DNA of 64,000 nucleotides from Mytilus californianus (lineage: Eukaryota; Mollusca; Bivalvia; Mytilida; Mytilidae), in the NCBI RefSeq assembly GCF_021869535.1, contig NW_026262582.1, positions 57,610,851 to 57,674,850 on the forward strand, read 5' to 3'. The notes under the pieces were generated by a model. It saw nothing but the letters and a program-made list of their open reading frames with translations. It had not been told where the DNA came from and did no database searches. Positions 45,001-54,273 of this stretch are shown here, in pieces (the stretch's first letter is position 1; every line of letters starts with the position of its first letter). The translations under genes and the position numbers were made by a program.

Positions 45001-48000
45001 GTCTAGTCAAGATTTGGGATTTAAAAGATGTAAACACACTCCACAGTTTTAATCCAGGTGAGTTTAAAACAAAAATTTCCATTTGATTACAAAGATTGTA
45101 AAAATAGTAAGTTATGATTTCCTTGCATTTTACAGGAATAACCAATCTCAGATACGATCGGGACCCAAAATTTGACATGCCTAAAATATCAAATGTTTAA
45201 GTACATAAAATCAACAGGTCCTAAATAACAGAATGGAATTCTAGAGAGAATTACTGAGACTGATAATAAAATTAGATAGTTTTTTCTATGAGATTGAAAT
45301 TACACAGTTACTTGTACAGCACAATGTATATTGGTTATTCAGTTTGTCACTCAGGGATTAAGTAATTGTAAAATGTCTTTGGGATTACAGAGATAGATCT
45401 CTGACTTTTCAAGTTCGAATGCTGATTCGACATATCAGTCAAGTTTGGACATTGTATAGTATTCGTAGAATTATTGCTGGAAAGTCTTTCACAAATAGGT
45501 CAAGAATCTTAGGCAGCAAATTAAAAGCTATGTTCATGTTATTTTTTTAGATATTTACTTAACATATTAACTAGAAAACCAACCACTGTTTATAAACTTT
45601 GATGGAAATCAAATGATTTGTTGTTGAATATTTCGCATTTGGTTTTCAATACTACAGATCTAGCCAGTCAATTAATTCAAGAGAAATTGAGTTGTATTTT
45701 GAATGGAAAATGAGAAAATGTTACTTGGTTTTAGAATAGAATAAAGTCTGGATTAGCAACACATTATAGATCTAAATAAGACTTTTCTATATGATAAGTT
45801 TAAAATTATCCATAAACAAAATGGACCCAATGTTGTGAGGGAAATGAGGCTGAAAATTACTTAGCAGTGTTAGGCTTCACCTATGGGAACATCATGACAT
45901 CTAAGCCATAATACTTAAATTTTCATTGTTACATCATGTAGCTCACAAGTTAACAGTCCAAGGAATATATGTCAACTTTCCTTGACACATCATCAATATC
46001 CTGAGCCACTCAGTTTTTGCCTTAATTCTGAATCGGTATTCTTGACATAGAAAAAGCAAATACCTGTTCAAAATCCTCTTCTATTTAATCCAAACCTTGA
46101 TTGAAATATCCTTCTGCCAACTAATGGAATTAATAGCTAAGATTTGAGATAGGATATGACACATAAAATATGATTATTGGTAGAATTTTTAATGCTGTAG
46201 CAATTTCTACTTAATTTATGAGACAATTAAATGTATTATTTTGAAGGGCGAGAAGGACATTTGTCATCGGTAGTTTGCATGGATTGTCACCATGACAACA
46301 CTGCAATTATGACAGGATCAACAGATGTAACCAGTAGGCTGTACAATTCTAATACAGGCAAGGTATTGTGCTCATTTAAATCTTCTTAAGGCTAATGGTA
46401 AAAATGCATGTTTACCTTGATTTAAAAAAAGGATGTTTATTAGAAAAACAACATGAGATTGGTCTACATGTAGAAGAATATTATAAAAGAAAGTAAAATT
46501 TTTAATTAACTTTTGATCACAGTTTGCAAAATGATGTTGATAATGGCAAAAACTAGTATTTTAATCAGTTGATTTTGAAACACAGTCAAACTATTATATC
46601 TTGCTTGTAATTTTGCATATTGCATTTTTTCTCCACATTTATTTAAGGTTTGATATAGACAGGATAGATATTGTAATATGTTAAATGAAATTTTGTTAGC
46701 AAGCAATTATGGATCATAAAGGGATGTAGATTTCTGTACTATAGTATTTATTGTGTTGTATTACCATAGGAATGTGGTTTTTATGCCCCCACCGTAGCGG
46801 AGGGGGTATTTAGTTTTACCCTAGTCCGTCTGTACGTCCGTCCATCCGTACGTCCCAAAATTGGTTTCCGTTCTCTAACTTTAGTTTGCTTCAACCAAAT
46901 GTTATGAAACTTATACACAATGCTTATTACCACAAAACACAGATAAAATTTGAATTTTGGTGGTGTCACTTTTACCGTTCTAGAGTTATGCCCCTTTACA
47001 AATGGAAAAACTGCTGAAATATTTGTTTCTGTTCTCTAACTTTAGTTTGCCGCAACCAAATATTATGAAACTTGTACACAATGCTAATTACCACAAAATA
47101 CAGATCAAGTTCGAATTTTGGTGGCTTCACTTTTACCTTTCTAGAGTTATGCCCCTTTACAAATGGAAAAATTGCTAAATTTTTCATTTCCGTTCTCTAA
47201 CTTAAGTTTGCCTCATCTAAATGTTATGAAACTTATAAACAATGCTTATTACCACAAAACTCAGATCAAGTACAAATTTGAGTAGCGTCACTTTTACCAT
47301 TCTTCAGTTATGTCCCTTTATAACTTTATACGATATGCAAGCAGGGGCATCATCTGTGTCCCATGGACACATTCCCCATTTTTTTTTTCATGTTTTGTTT
47401 CATTTTGTAGTTTCTAGGATCATTGGATTGTAAGAATAAAGAATCAGCAGACGAAAACTCTGTGGAAACATGTGGATTTTCTAAAATGTAAGTTCAAAGA
47501 GAAAACCTCCCAAAAAATTACTGTACTGCAAAGATCTTAAATATTTTATCAAATAAATATTTTCAGCACACTTTTCTCAGAAACTGCTGAACAGAATGAT
47601 TTCATATTTGGTAAGCAGCTCAACAGTGATCAGTTGCAATACACTTTTATACGACTGCAAAAAAGTTTGCGTTCGTATATTGCTATCATGTCGTCAGAAG
47701 ACATTTGGTTTCCAGACAATAACTTTAGTATAAGTGTATGGATCTCTATGAAATTTAACCACAAGGTTCTATACCACAAAGGGAAGGTTGAGATTGACTT
47801 TGGGGGTTATGGCCCAAACCATTCAGAAATTAGCGGCAAAAAGGGGGTGGGGGGGGCAAGGTTTTTCTGGTTAATGGACAATTACTTAAGTATTAGTCTA
47901 TGGATCTCTATGAAATTAAAACACAAGGTTCCATACCACAAAGGGAAGGTTGGGTTTGACTTTGGGGGTTATGGCTCAAACCGTTCAGGAATAAGGAGCA

Positions 48001-51000
48001 AAAAGGGGGGGGGGGGGAGACCAATGTTTTTCTGGTTTCCAGACAAATACAAATACTTAAGTATTAGTCGATGGATCTCTATTAAATTGTACCACAAGGT
48101 TCCATACCACACACAGAAGGTTGGGATCGATTTTGTGGGTTGTGGCTTTAATCGTTAAGAAACTAGAGGCCAGAAAGGGTCCAAAGACTTTTCTAATACT
48201 GGCTAAGCTGGTTCTAACATAAGTTATTTCTGATCTATATAAAGAAACAAGGAATACTGATATGGCAGGAGATACACACCAAACAGGGTGTGTAAACAGA
48301 TTTACTAAGTATTGCCCTGCAGCAAAGTATTGCATAACAGCAAGAAATCTTCAATTGAAAATAAATACAAATCTTTTAACCATTTTCAATAAGGATTAAT
48401 TTAAAGTCTTGAATTGTTTGAGGTTTTTATCATGTATTACTATATTGGATATTTGGACATTTTAAAATAGGTCTACATTGAGGTCCAAAGGGTCCAAAAT
48501 TAGACATTGTTTAGATCTGTTAAGAAAAAGAGCTAAACTTCTTCCCTTTACATACATAACTTGAATCTGTATTTGTAAAGATTTGCAAAGATTTTGCTAA
48601 TTCTGATTTGAAAATTAAAAAAATCTTGAAATACATTGCCGGAACAATAAATATTTCTATAGTTTAAAAATAGTATTTTGTTCATTTCTGCAACGCCTTA
48701 TAAGAATTTATTCTGTTCTGAGGTGTATGAATTGTCATTAAAATTTTGCATTTGATTTTGTTAATAAAATTTGTTATAACCAATTGGAATATTATCAATA
48801 TCTAAATTGAATTATATAGACGAAAGTATCTGTATATTGCAGTTGTGAACAACTTTATATACATATTCATGAGAAAGACCATCTGTACTGTCATGTCATT
48901 TTACAACTATCAATCATTGCAAAGAACTATTACCACTATTGGATAGCAAAAATGTGTATTATTTTAATTTCAAATTCAGTTTTTGAGAATGGCTTGCTTG
49001 AAAGTGCTATCCCTTCTAAAGAAATAGCTAGATGTAAAAGTCACCAGTTATTACAATATGGCATGACTTTTTAAAACCATTTTAAGGAGTGGAAATTTGA
49101 TAATTTTCACAAAATTTAGCAGAGAGGAATGAAACGTAAACTTGAACTATAAATCATCATAGTAGACGCACACACTCAATATGTGAAGGTGTTTAGAAAA
49201 AAGTCTGTATTATTTGTTCGTTGCGGAATGACTGAATGACACACAAGGATAATGCTATATGGCCTCAACCACTAAGTGGGGGGGGGATAAAAAAAAGTCA
49301 CTACAAGAGAATGATTTATCCCTTTTTTTGCAGACAAAATTATGCAGCAACTGGCACTTTATTAGGCACATTGTGTATCTGGGACGTACCAACACAGACC
49401 GCAAGAAATGTTTGTCTACATGAAGTAAGGAATTTACACATAGTGGCTTAATATATAATACTTATATTCAAAGGGAAGTAATACGTTATTGAAAGTGATT
49501 TGTAAGATCACTGAGATGAATGATGGTATTGTGATAGATTTTGTTGATGTACTAAAATTCATGAAAATGTCATTTCATCCCATTCCTTTGAGACATTTCT
49601 TGATTAAAACTTTGAAATTCATATAGATGTGCGGAACATTAAATAAAAAGTAACTACATTTGGCATTTATGATAATTTGTTTGACTAAAAAGGGATCAAA
49701 TAACTCTACCTATCCACCAAGTGTTATTTGACCAAAATATTATACTAATTCTGAAAGTAGTCAATCTGATGTATTTAATTTGTATACTCAATTCGAGATG
49801 TGATGCTAATATAACATATATATATATACACACAGTATTGGTATTTGCTGCTTCTCCACTAAGCACACAGCAATAAGGAGTAAGAGCAAAGGCTGTTGGG
49901 CTCAACGTCAGTATGATGCCTACGGGTTGTGAACTAGCACGTTGTGACTCCAGCTCATCGTGTTAGTCTAGTACAAAGCAGGGTTAATATACATAATACA
50001 TTACCATGTTTTTGTCCTGAATATGCATATATTTTGTCGCTGTATTTTAAGCAGCAATCTATCATCAATATATGTTATTAAATCTTGTCATTTTTTAAGG
50101 CTGGTATAAAATATGAAATGATTTCATATAATCTTGGTTTTAGGCAGGTATAGTGAAATTAAAATGGGATGCCATATCACCATTGATTTATACAGCTTTT
50201 AATGATTTAATATAATATTGGTTTTAGGCAGGTATAATGAAATTAAAATGGGATGCCATATCATCGTTGATTTATACAGCTTTTAATGATTTAATATAAT
50301 CTTGGTTTTAGGCAGGTATAGTGAAATTAAAATGGGATGCCATATCACCATTGATTTATACAGCTTTTAAAAATTTAATATAATCTTGGTTTTAGGCAGG
50401 TATAGTGAAATTAAAATGGGATGCCATATCACTGTTGATTTATACAGCTTTAATGATTCAATATAATCTTGGTTTTAGGCAGGTATAGTGAAATTAAAAT
50501 GGGATGCCATATCACCGTTAATATATACAGCCTGTTTAGATGGAGTGTTAAGATTATGGGATTCCAGGAATGGACAGTGTGTAACACAATGGGCTGGACA
50601 CCAAGATGCAATCTTAGATTTTGATATTTCAAGGTAAAGGAATAAAATTTACCATTACTGAAGTGATTAAAATGTAACATTTAATATTAATAACCCACAT
50701 AAAAAGAATTACTCGGCTTAAATATAAAACAGAGATTTCAAACTAAAAAAATAAATTCAACCATTCAACACAAGAATCTTAACAACTGTTGTACTTCACA
50801 TCATGATGTTGTTTTATCCTTGAAAAAAGGGGGATAAAAAAACATATAACTTGAAAATGCTATACCTCTTAAAGAAATAGTCAGAAGTAAAAATTTCCAG
50901 AAATAGGAAAAACGTTTGTTGAAGATAAACAGCCAACACCATGGCTAAAAAAAAATATACAATGTCCAAAAAAGATTAGTAGGGAATACTACTCTAAAAA

Positions 51001-51472
51001 TGCTTGTTTATTGTGTTTTAGGTGCGTTCAATCAGGGAATCTCTTAACTATAGACATTTGTCTGAAGCAAAAGGACTTGACCCCTTCTAACCCAACTTTT
51101 TTCTTACATCCTTGAATTATGAAGTTAAATATTTTCATCAACAATGATGACAATTACCAATAAACTTGCGATTCATGATATTGGTGAGGCTTCTTTTTTC
51201 AAGATGTACAAAAAAAATTAAACTGCAATAATTCATAGAAAAATTTATTTACACTAACTAATAACTGCATACATGTATAATAAAGGCAAAGGCTTTATTT
51301 GAGCTCTTAAGTTTAAGAACTTTCAAATTTACTTTTAGCTTTGTCTTGAACTGTTAAAGTAGAGACAATTATTTAATCAAACTAATTTATTTACAGTGAT
51401 GGGAACACATTGATATCTGTATCAGAAGACAAAACAGCACGAGTGTTTTCCTTACACACACCAGACAGATAA
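35920..51472 (+). CDS. AAMP: AAMP, angio-associated migratory cell protein homologue (WD40)
   Basis: Eleven exons join to 1218 nt, 405 aa plus stop; every intron is GT/AG and every phase closes. AAMP is a conserved WD40-repeat protein, reported in ribosome assembly in fungi (Sqt1) and in cell migration in vertebrates. The acidic N terminus ([20 protein letters not shown], then a [14 protein letters not shown] stretch) is followed by WD40 blades. Segments such as [67 protein letters not shown] and the C terminus [11 protein letters not shown] match human AAMP (434 aa) closely. Exons: 35920-36013, 38166-38282, 40125-40244, 41580-41719, 42538-42682, 44971-45057, 46247-46362, 47411-47487, 49334-49424, 50479-50633, 51397-51472. 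Two introns end in tandemly duplicated 3' splice sites. Confidence 0.95.
36176..36790 (+). mobile_element. MULE-like element carrying a zinc-finger exon, in AAMP intron 1
   Basis: The element (36184-36782, 599 bp) is flanked by the direct repeat GTTTCCTG (36176-36183, 36783-36790). Its ends are long inverted repeats made of short units: eight copies of a motif like AACTCGTACC at 36191-36320 and eight of GGTACGAGTT at 36645-36774. The outermost 30 bases of the two ends match almost exactly when inverted. An 8-9-bp target duplication and long, sub-repeated ends are typical of Mutator-like (MULE) elements. No transposase is present. Confidence 0.78.
36417..36526 (+). pseudogene. Orphan PHD-type zinc-finger exon inside the MULE-like element
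   Basis: From ATG at 36417 it reads [37 protein letters not shown], then a possible donor at ATATAG|GTAGCT. The C-x2-C ... C-x2-C ... H-x2-C spacing is a PHD/RING-like half finger. I recall the same N-terminal block (CxxC..VRPRQ....CD.C..WQHR.C) on MULE transposase-like proteins with FLYWCH domains in mussels and other invertebrates. If so, this is the first exon of the autonomous element, left behind after internal deletion. It is not part of AAMP. Confidence 0.6.
36900..37035 (+). repeat. tRNA-derived SINE, family S1, second copy
   Basis: GTACTTTAGCTCAGTAGGTT AAAGGGCTGCC, then ATGATTTTGTAAGAAGAATC ATGCTCTCCGGTTACA, matches 13790-13925. The B box is more decayed than in the first copy. Confidence 0.65.
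37036..38165. other. Rest of AAMP intron 1
   Basis: AT-rich, with TTTGTTTGTTTGTTTATG near 37192. Two similar blocks, GGTTGGAAACTCTTTTTA-type followed by CAGTTCATTCACTAA (37722-37805 and 37980-38045), show an old local duplication. No gene is seen. Confidence 0.4.
38166..38282 (+). CDS. AAMP: AAMP exon 2
   Basis: It is 117 nt, from ATTATTGTCAG| to ACAG|GTAAAT. It encodes [20 protein letters not shown] then [18 protein letters not shown], the acidic linker and the start of the first blade. Confidence 0.88.
38283..40124. other. AAMP intron 2
   Basis: The piece GGCGTCACTGATGAGTCAAT TGTAGACAAAACGTGTCTGG (38630-38670) is one I recall as an interspersed repeat in bivalves. Otherwise AT-rich intron without recognisable features. 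Confidence 0.4.
40125..40244 (+). CDS. AAMP: AAMP exon 3
   Basis: It is 120 nt, from TTCACTTGAAG| to TAACG|GTATGT. It encodes [20 protein letters not shown] then [20 protein letters not shown], a complete WD blade strand set. Confidence 0.92.
41123..41579 (+). repeat. 42-bp tandem array duplicating the AAMP exon 4 acceptor
   Basis: Eleven units start at 41123, 41165, 41207, 41249, 41294, 41336, 41374, 41416, 41458, 41500 and 41542; the true exon start at 41580 is the twelfth. Spacing is 42 bp except 45 once and 38 twice. Each unit is GTTTTAAGGATTCTGTAACA TGTGTTTACTTTTGACTGAT AG, that is the first codons of exon 4 followed by a new acceptor-like tract. Units 8 and 10 are preceded by GG instead of AG and so lack a usable acceptor. 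Confidence 0.95.
41580..41719 (+). CDS. AAMP: AAMP exon 4
   Basis: It is 140 nt, from TTACTTTTGACAG| to ACAGAG|GTTAGT. It encodes [20 protein letters not shown] then [20 protein letters not shown] and ECSDTE. The first 27 or so bases are those duplicated eleven times upstream. Confidence 0.92.
42538..42682 (+). CDS. AAMP: AAMP exon 5
   Basis: It is 145 nt, from TGCATTTCAG| to CAGATG|GTAGGT. It encodes [36 protein letters not shown] and so on. A family T element starts 18 bp after the donor. Confidence 0.93.
42701..43690 (+). mobile_element. Family T element, complete, in AAMP intron 5
   Basis: It starts TGTCTCGCCTTGACGGAGTC and ends GGCGAGACATATCTCTGTG, so the tips are inverted (TGTCTCGCC / GGCGAGACA). 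Between are a GGCGGCGGCGCCGTC patch and about five to six units of ~160 bp marked by GGTCAATGATATTTGGTATG, CATGGAGATTATTTGG and GTTCATTGACTTTGAAACTT. No coding capacity. The layout resembles family A and P1. Confidence 0.75.
43950..44280 (+). repeat. M-related repeat
   Basis: GGGAATGTGTCAAAGAGACA ACAACCTGACC, then GACTTGGGACAGGCACAAAA ATGTGGCTGGTTAAACATGT and TCTCAACCTTCCCCCTATAC. It is a diverged relative of M with the same order of blocks. Confidence 0.6.
44971..45057 (+). CDS. AAMP: AAMP exon 6
   Basis: It is 87 nt, from TTTTTAATTTTCAG| to CCAG|GTGAGT. It encodes [29 protein letters not shown]. Confidence 0.93.
45058..46246. other. AAMP intron 6
   Basis: AT-rich intron; no repeat ends, open frames or RNA genes were recognised. 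Confidence 0.4.
46247..46362 (+). CDS. AAMP: AAMP exon 7
   Basis: It is 116 nt, from ATTATTTTGAAG| to GCAAG|GTATTG. It encodes [20 protein letters not shown] then [18 protein letters not shown]. Confidence 0.92.
46779..47386 (+). mobile_element. P1 element in AAMP intron 7
   Basis: The terminal hairpin ATGCCCCCACCGTAGCGGAG GGGG is followed by an ACGG-type microsatellite (CTGTACGTCCGTCCATCCGT ACGTCCC, 46830-46857). About three units of ~165-185 bp follow (CTCTAACTTTAGTTTGC ... ATGTTATGAAACTTATACAC ... TTTACAAATGGAAAAA), then the other end GCAGGGGCATCATCTGTGTC CCATGGACACATTCCCC. The tandem core plus ACGG tract is what is described for 'pearl' elements of bivalves. Confidence 0.78.
47411..47487 (+). 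CDS. AAMP: AAMP exon 8
   Basis: It is 77 nt, from TTTCATTTTGTAG| to AAAAT|GTAAGT. It encodes [25 protein letters not shown], matching the SNSVESLGF segment of vertebrate AAMP. A P1 element ends about 25 bp before the acceptor. Confidence 0.9.
47640..48360 (-). mobile_element. Family A element, reverse orientation, in AAMP intron 8
   Basis: It opens with the 3' terminus inverted, TTTTATACGACTGCAAAAAA GTTTGCG, then about three ~170-bp units (GTATGGATCTCTATGAAATT ... CACAAGGTTCTATACCACAA AGGGAAGG), G runs, and the 35-bp-type repeat (AGTATTGCATAACAGCAAGA AATCTTCAATTG) at 48308-48358. The 174-residue open frame across it (47634-48158) is only the translated repeat. Confidence 0.75.
48361..49333. 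other. Right part of AAMP intron 8
   Basis: A short piece of the family A satellite in reverse (TCTACATTGAGGTCCAAAGG GTCCAAAATTAGAC, 48470-48505) continues the element. The rest is AT-rich with no other feature. Confidence 0.4.
49334..49424 (+). CDS. AAMP: AAMP exon 9
   Basis: It is 91 nt, from CCCTTTTTTTGCAG| to CATGAA|GTAAGG. It encodes [30 protein letters not shown]. Confidence 0.92.
49840..50075 (+). repeat. SINE family S2, 5'-truncated copy
   Basis: GGTATTTGCTGCTTCTCCAC TAAGCACACAGCAATAAGGA GTAAGAGCAAAGGCTG and CCTGAATATGCATAT...TAAGCAGCAATCTATCATC match the complete S2 copy at 53960. The tRNA-like head is missing. Confidence 0.7.
50144..50478 (+). repeat. 84-bp tandem array duplicating the AAMP exon 10 acceptor
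   Basis: Units begin GCAGGTAT right after a good acceptor (TCTTGGTTTTAG) at 50144, 50228, 50312 and 50396; the fifth, at 50479, is the true exon 10. Spacing is 84, 84, 84 and 83. Each decoy copies about 68 bp of exon 10, then runs into GCTTTTAATGATTTAATATA A, giving an in-frame stop at codon 24. Confidence 0.95.
50479..50633 (+). CDS. AAMP: AAMP exon 10
   Basis: It is 155 nt, from ATCTTGGTTTTAG| to TTCAAG|GTAAAG. It encodes [20 protein letters not shown] then [20 protein letters not shown] and [11 protein letters not shown]. The acceptor plus exon start is present four more times just upstream. Confidence 0.92.
50634..51396. other. AAMP intron 10
   Basis: No feature was recognised beyond AT-rich intron sequence. 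Confidence 0.4.
51397..51472 (+). CDS. AAMP: AAMP exon 11 with stop
   Basis: It is 76 nt, from TTTATTTACAG| to TAA at 51470-51472. It encodes [24 protein letters not shown]. Confidence 0.93.
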
Positions 51473-51496
51473 TGACATTTGTAATGTTTTAATGTA

Positions 51497-51502
51497 AATA
51501 AA
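51497..51502 (+). other. AAMP poly(A) signal AATAAA
   Basis: The hexamer lies 25 bp after the stop codon, implying a very short 3' UTR. A hAT-like element begins about 120 bp further on. Confidence 0.65.
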
Positions 51503-51614
51503 GGAAAAAATGTTAATATGTCTTGGGTCACATCTTTACATTAGGGCGACTCTGGACGATATATGTCTTGACATATTTTATGGACACTTATCTGTTGTTG
51601 AAGACTGTATGTTG

Positions 51615-52658
51615 CCCTCTAGCAAGGCTTCCAAAACGGTCTTATTTGCCGGACATTTGTATAATGTCCGGTAAAAGTCTGGTTGGGCAAAGCATGAAAC
51701 GGTCATCTACTTTTTAGTTTTCAAGGCTTTAAGAGACGGTCATTTTAACATAATTCGCGATCTTTTTGACCCAACGTTTTGCCTTTAACAACCACACATT
51801 TCCGGTCATAAAAGTGACATGATCATTAAGTACTATCTAAACAACCCCTACTTTAATACCTTCTCATTTTAATCAAGGCTAATTAGTTGTCAAACAGCTG
51901 AAATTTACCTGTTCAGGTGACAGGTAAACTATTTTGAACCGGACATTGATCGGTCTATTCAAAGTTATTTTCTTACATTTCAGCGGTTTGCATCTAATTA
52001 ATTTAGTCAAAAAGATTTAAATTATCAGAAATACGTTTACAAATATGATTTGATGAAAAAATTGAAAAGGTGAAAATGAAAAATCGTCATAACCACGTTA
52101 GTTTGAACCTAGAGACATGTCTCTGTTTGAACTAGTACATGCGCAGTTGTGAAATTTAATTATGCATCCTAATTTCTTCAAAAAATGCTTAAATTGTTAT
52201 TGATACCTTTATCTCACTTTTATTTCGAATATTTTCTTGAAGAAATAACGTAGAAAGAGCTACTTCCACTCATTCACGCTTTGCAAACGTACACGGAATT
52301 TACGTATCCGTCTCTGGTCCATGTTTTACCATTGTCAAGATAACATCCGGTATAAAAACGAAAGTAAAGTTTTTGACAACGTTATTTTGCATAAATAAAG
52401 AGTCTAAGGCAGATATAAGTACGCTGATGTTGCACACTTCGAATGATGCACTGCCAATTTAACAGTTTGCGTCAGAACTTCGAATTTGAATCAAAGAAAG
52501 TTTAATATCGTTTTTTTAATGTCAATCATTGGGATGGCCAACTCGGCAACTGATTACCATAATTGCCTTTTGTTTATTTAGTCTTAAGGGATTAAAATCG
52601 GGATAATATATAAAATGTCCGGCTGGCTAAAAATAATTTTGGAAGCCCTGCCCTCTAG
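51615..52658. mobile_element. hAT-like non-autonomous transposon, 1028 bp
   Basis: The element (51623-52650) has ends CAAGGCTTCCAAAA and TTTTGGAAGCCCTG, inverted with one mismatch, and is flanked by the 8-bp direct repeat CCCTCTAG (51615-51622, 52651-52658). An 8-bp duplication with CARGG-type tips is the hAT pattern. Inside, ACGGTC / CCGGACAT motifs recur (51637, 51650, 51700, 51940, 52615). It sits inside an older repeat whose halves (TTGAAGACTGTATGTTGCCC TCTAG | ATGTCTTTTGATTATATAGT) rejoin if the element is removed. Confidence 0.87.
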
Positions 52659-52727
52659 ATGTCTTTTGATTATATAGTTGTATGATATTTTTGTCATTCA
52701 GTCTTTTTGAAGCATACCCCACATCTA

Positions 52728-53250
52728 TTTTATTGTCCCCCAGAATGACATGGAAATACTGGGCGTCCGTTTGTCGGGTCTTGTTTATGCTCTCACATGC
52801 ACAATTCTTGCCCGAATTTTATGAAACTTATATCATAGGTTTATATCAGCAATATCTTGGATGAGTTCGAAAATCAGTGCCGATCATTTTTAAAAGAGTT
52901 ATGCCCCTTGAAAATAATGATTATTTATGGAAAACTGCAATGTTATCGCTCTCATGTGTTCAATTCTTGCCAGAATTTTATGAAACTTATATCAGCAATG
53001 TCTTTGACACTTTCGAAAATAAGTTCTGATCAAATATTTTTAACGAGTTATGACCCTTGGAATTATAAATTATGATAGAAGTCACATTGTATTTGCTCTG
53101 AAGCCTTTCATTTCTCTTAAGATATTTATAAAATGTTTTAAAGAACAAAAAAAAGTGTTTTTATTAGTTATTGTCCTTGTACCTTGGATAGATAGAATAT
53201 GTGTAACGCAGGGACATTGGAACTCTGTTCTTTTATTCATTTTATAATAG
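52728..53250 (+). repeat. P3 element
   Basis: TTTTATTGTCCCCCAGAATG ACATGGAAATACTGGGCGTC CGTTTGTCGGG is the head. Two or three units follow, marked by GAATTTTATGAAACTTATAT CA and GAGTTATGCCCCTTG. Further P3 pieces flank the family A copy at 57045-61841. Confidence 0.65.
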
Positions 53251-53384
53251 ACTTTCCATCTTCATACTTGCAGACCAGGTTAATTTAAACAAGGGAATAA
53301 CTAACTTTCATAGAGAAAATCTGAATGTTAAATGTGATTCGTGTCAATCTGAGGAGTAAAGCCATTTCCTTCTGATTTTTAGTT

Positions 53385-53959
53385 TCGCCCTGACGGAGTC
53401 AAAAAGGGAGACATAGGTATGCTGTTTCCTGCATTGTCAACAATGTATTAGTTTGTGATTAGGTCAGTTTATGGGTAACTACAAGTGGTAGGTCAATGAT
53501 ATTTGAACTGCAGTTGTTTTAGCATTGTCACATCTCATTTCCATGGAGATTATTTGGTGACACCCCCTCAGTCATGGTCTATTGACTTTGAAACTTTTGC
53601 TTAGTTTACATGTTGAGGTTTGAGATTAGATCGAATTAAGAGGAATCACTAATGTTAAGTCAATGATATTTGGTATGCAGTTGTATTAGCATTTGCCATG
53701 GAGATTATAAGGTTCAATCCCCTCATCAAAGTTCATTGACTTTGAAACTTTTACATTGTTTTCAAGTTAAAGTTTGTGTTTTGGTTAGTGTAAAAGGCAC
53801 CACTTATGATAAGTCAATGGTATTTGGTATGCATTTCTCTTTTCCCCAAAATTTGGTCCTACACATTATTAGAGTCATGGTTCATTGACTTTGAATGTTT
53901 TGCATAGTTTACATGTTTAGAGTTTGCCATTTGGATTCAACATTTTCATTATACTACTT
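53385..53959 (+). mobile_element. Family T element, host of two later insertions (main part)
   Basis: The head TCGCCCTGACGGAGTCAAAA AGGGAGACATAGG starts the copy, with about three ~160-bp units. It continues to ATTCAACATTTTCATTATACTAC, is broken there by an S2 SINE and then by a family A element, and its tail (GGCGAGACATATCTCTGTGT C) reappears at 56883. Confidence 0.75.
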
Positions 53960-54254
53960 CCGCCCCGGTGGTCTCGTGGTTAATGGTATCATGTTCGCTT
54001 CAAGTGCAGGAGGTCGTGACCCTGGCTGGGTCAAACCAAAGACTTCAAAAATGGTATTTGCTGCTTCTCGGCTAAGCACGCGGCATTAAGGAGTAAGAGC
54101 AAAGACTGGTCGGCTCCAAGTCAAGATTAATATAACCAGGTAAAGTGACATGTCTTCCTGTGGACTCTTACCTTGTGAAAACATGTACTTGTCCTGAATA
54201 TGCATATTAATTTGCCGCTGGACGTTAAGCAGCCATCCATCATCATCATTATAC
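53960..54254 (+). mobile_element. SINE family S2, full length
   Basis: The tRNA-related head (GTGGTCTCGTGGTTAATGGT AT and a B-box-like GGTCGTGACCCTGGCTGG) is followed by the body TTTGCTGCTTCTCGGCTAAG CACGCGGCATTAAGG and ends CCGCTGGACGTTAAGCAGCC ATCCATCATCATCAT. TCATTATACTAC is repeated on both sides, a target-site duplication of about 12 bp. Confidence 0.78.
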
Positions 54255-54273
54255 TACCAAAATTACAATAAAA

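Noticed and set aside
47634..48158. A 174-residue open frame
   Set aside because: It is the translated ~170-bp tandem module of a family A element; repeat units explain the open frame.
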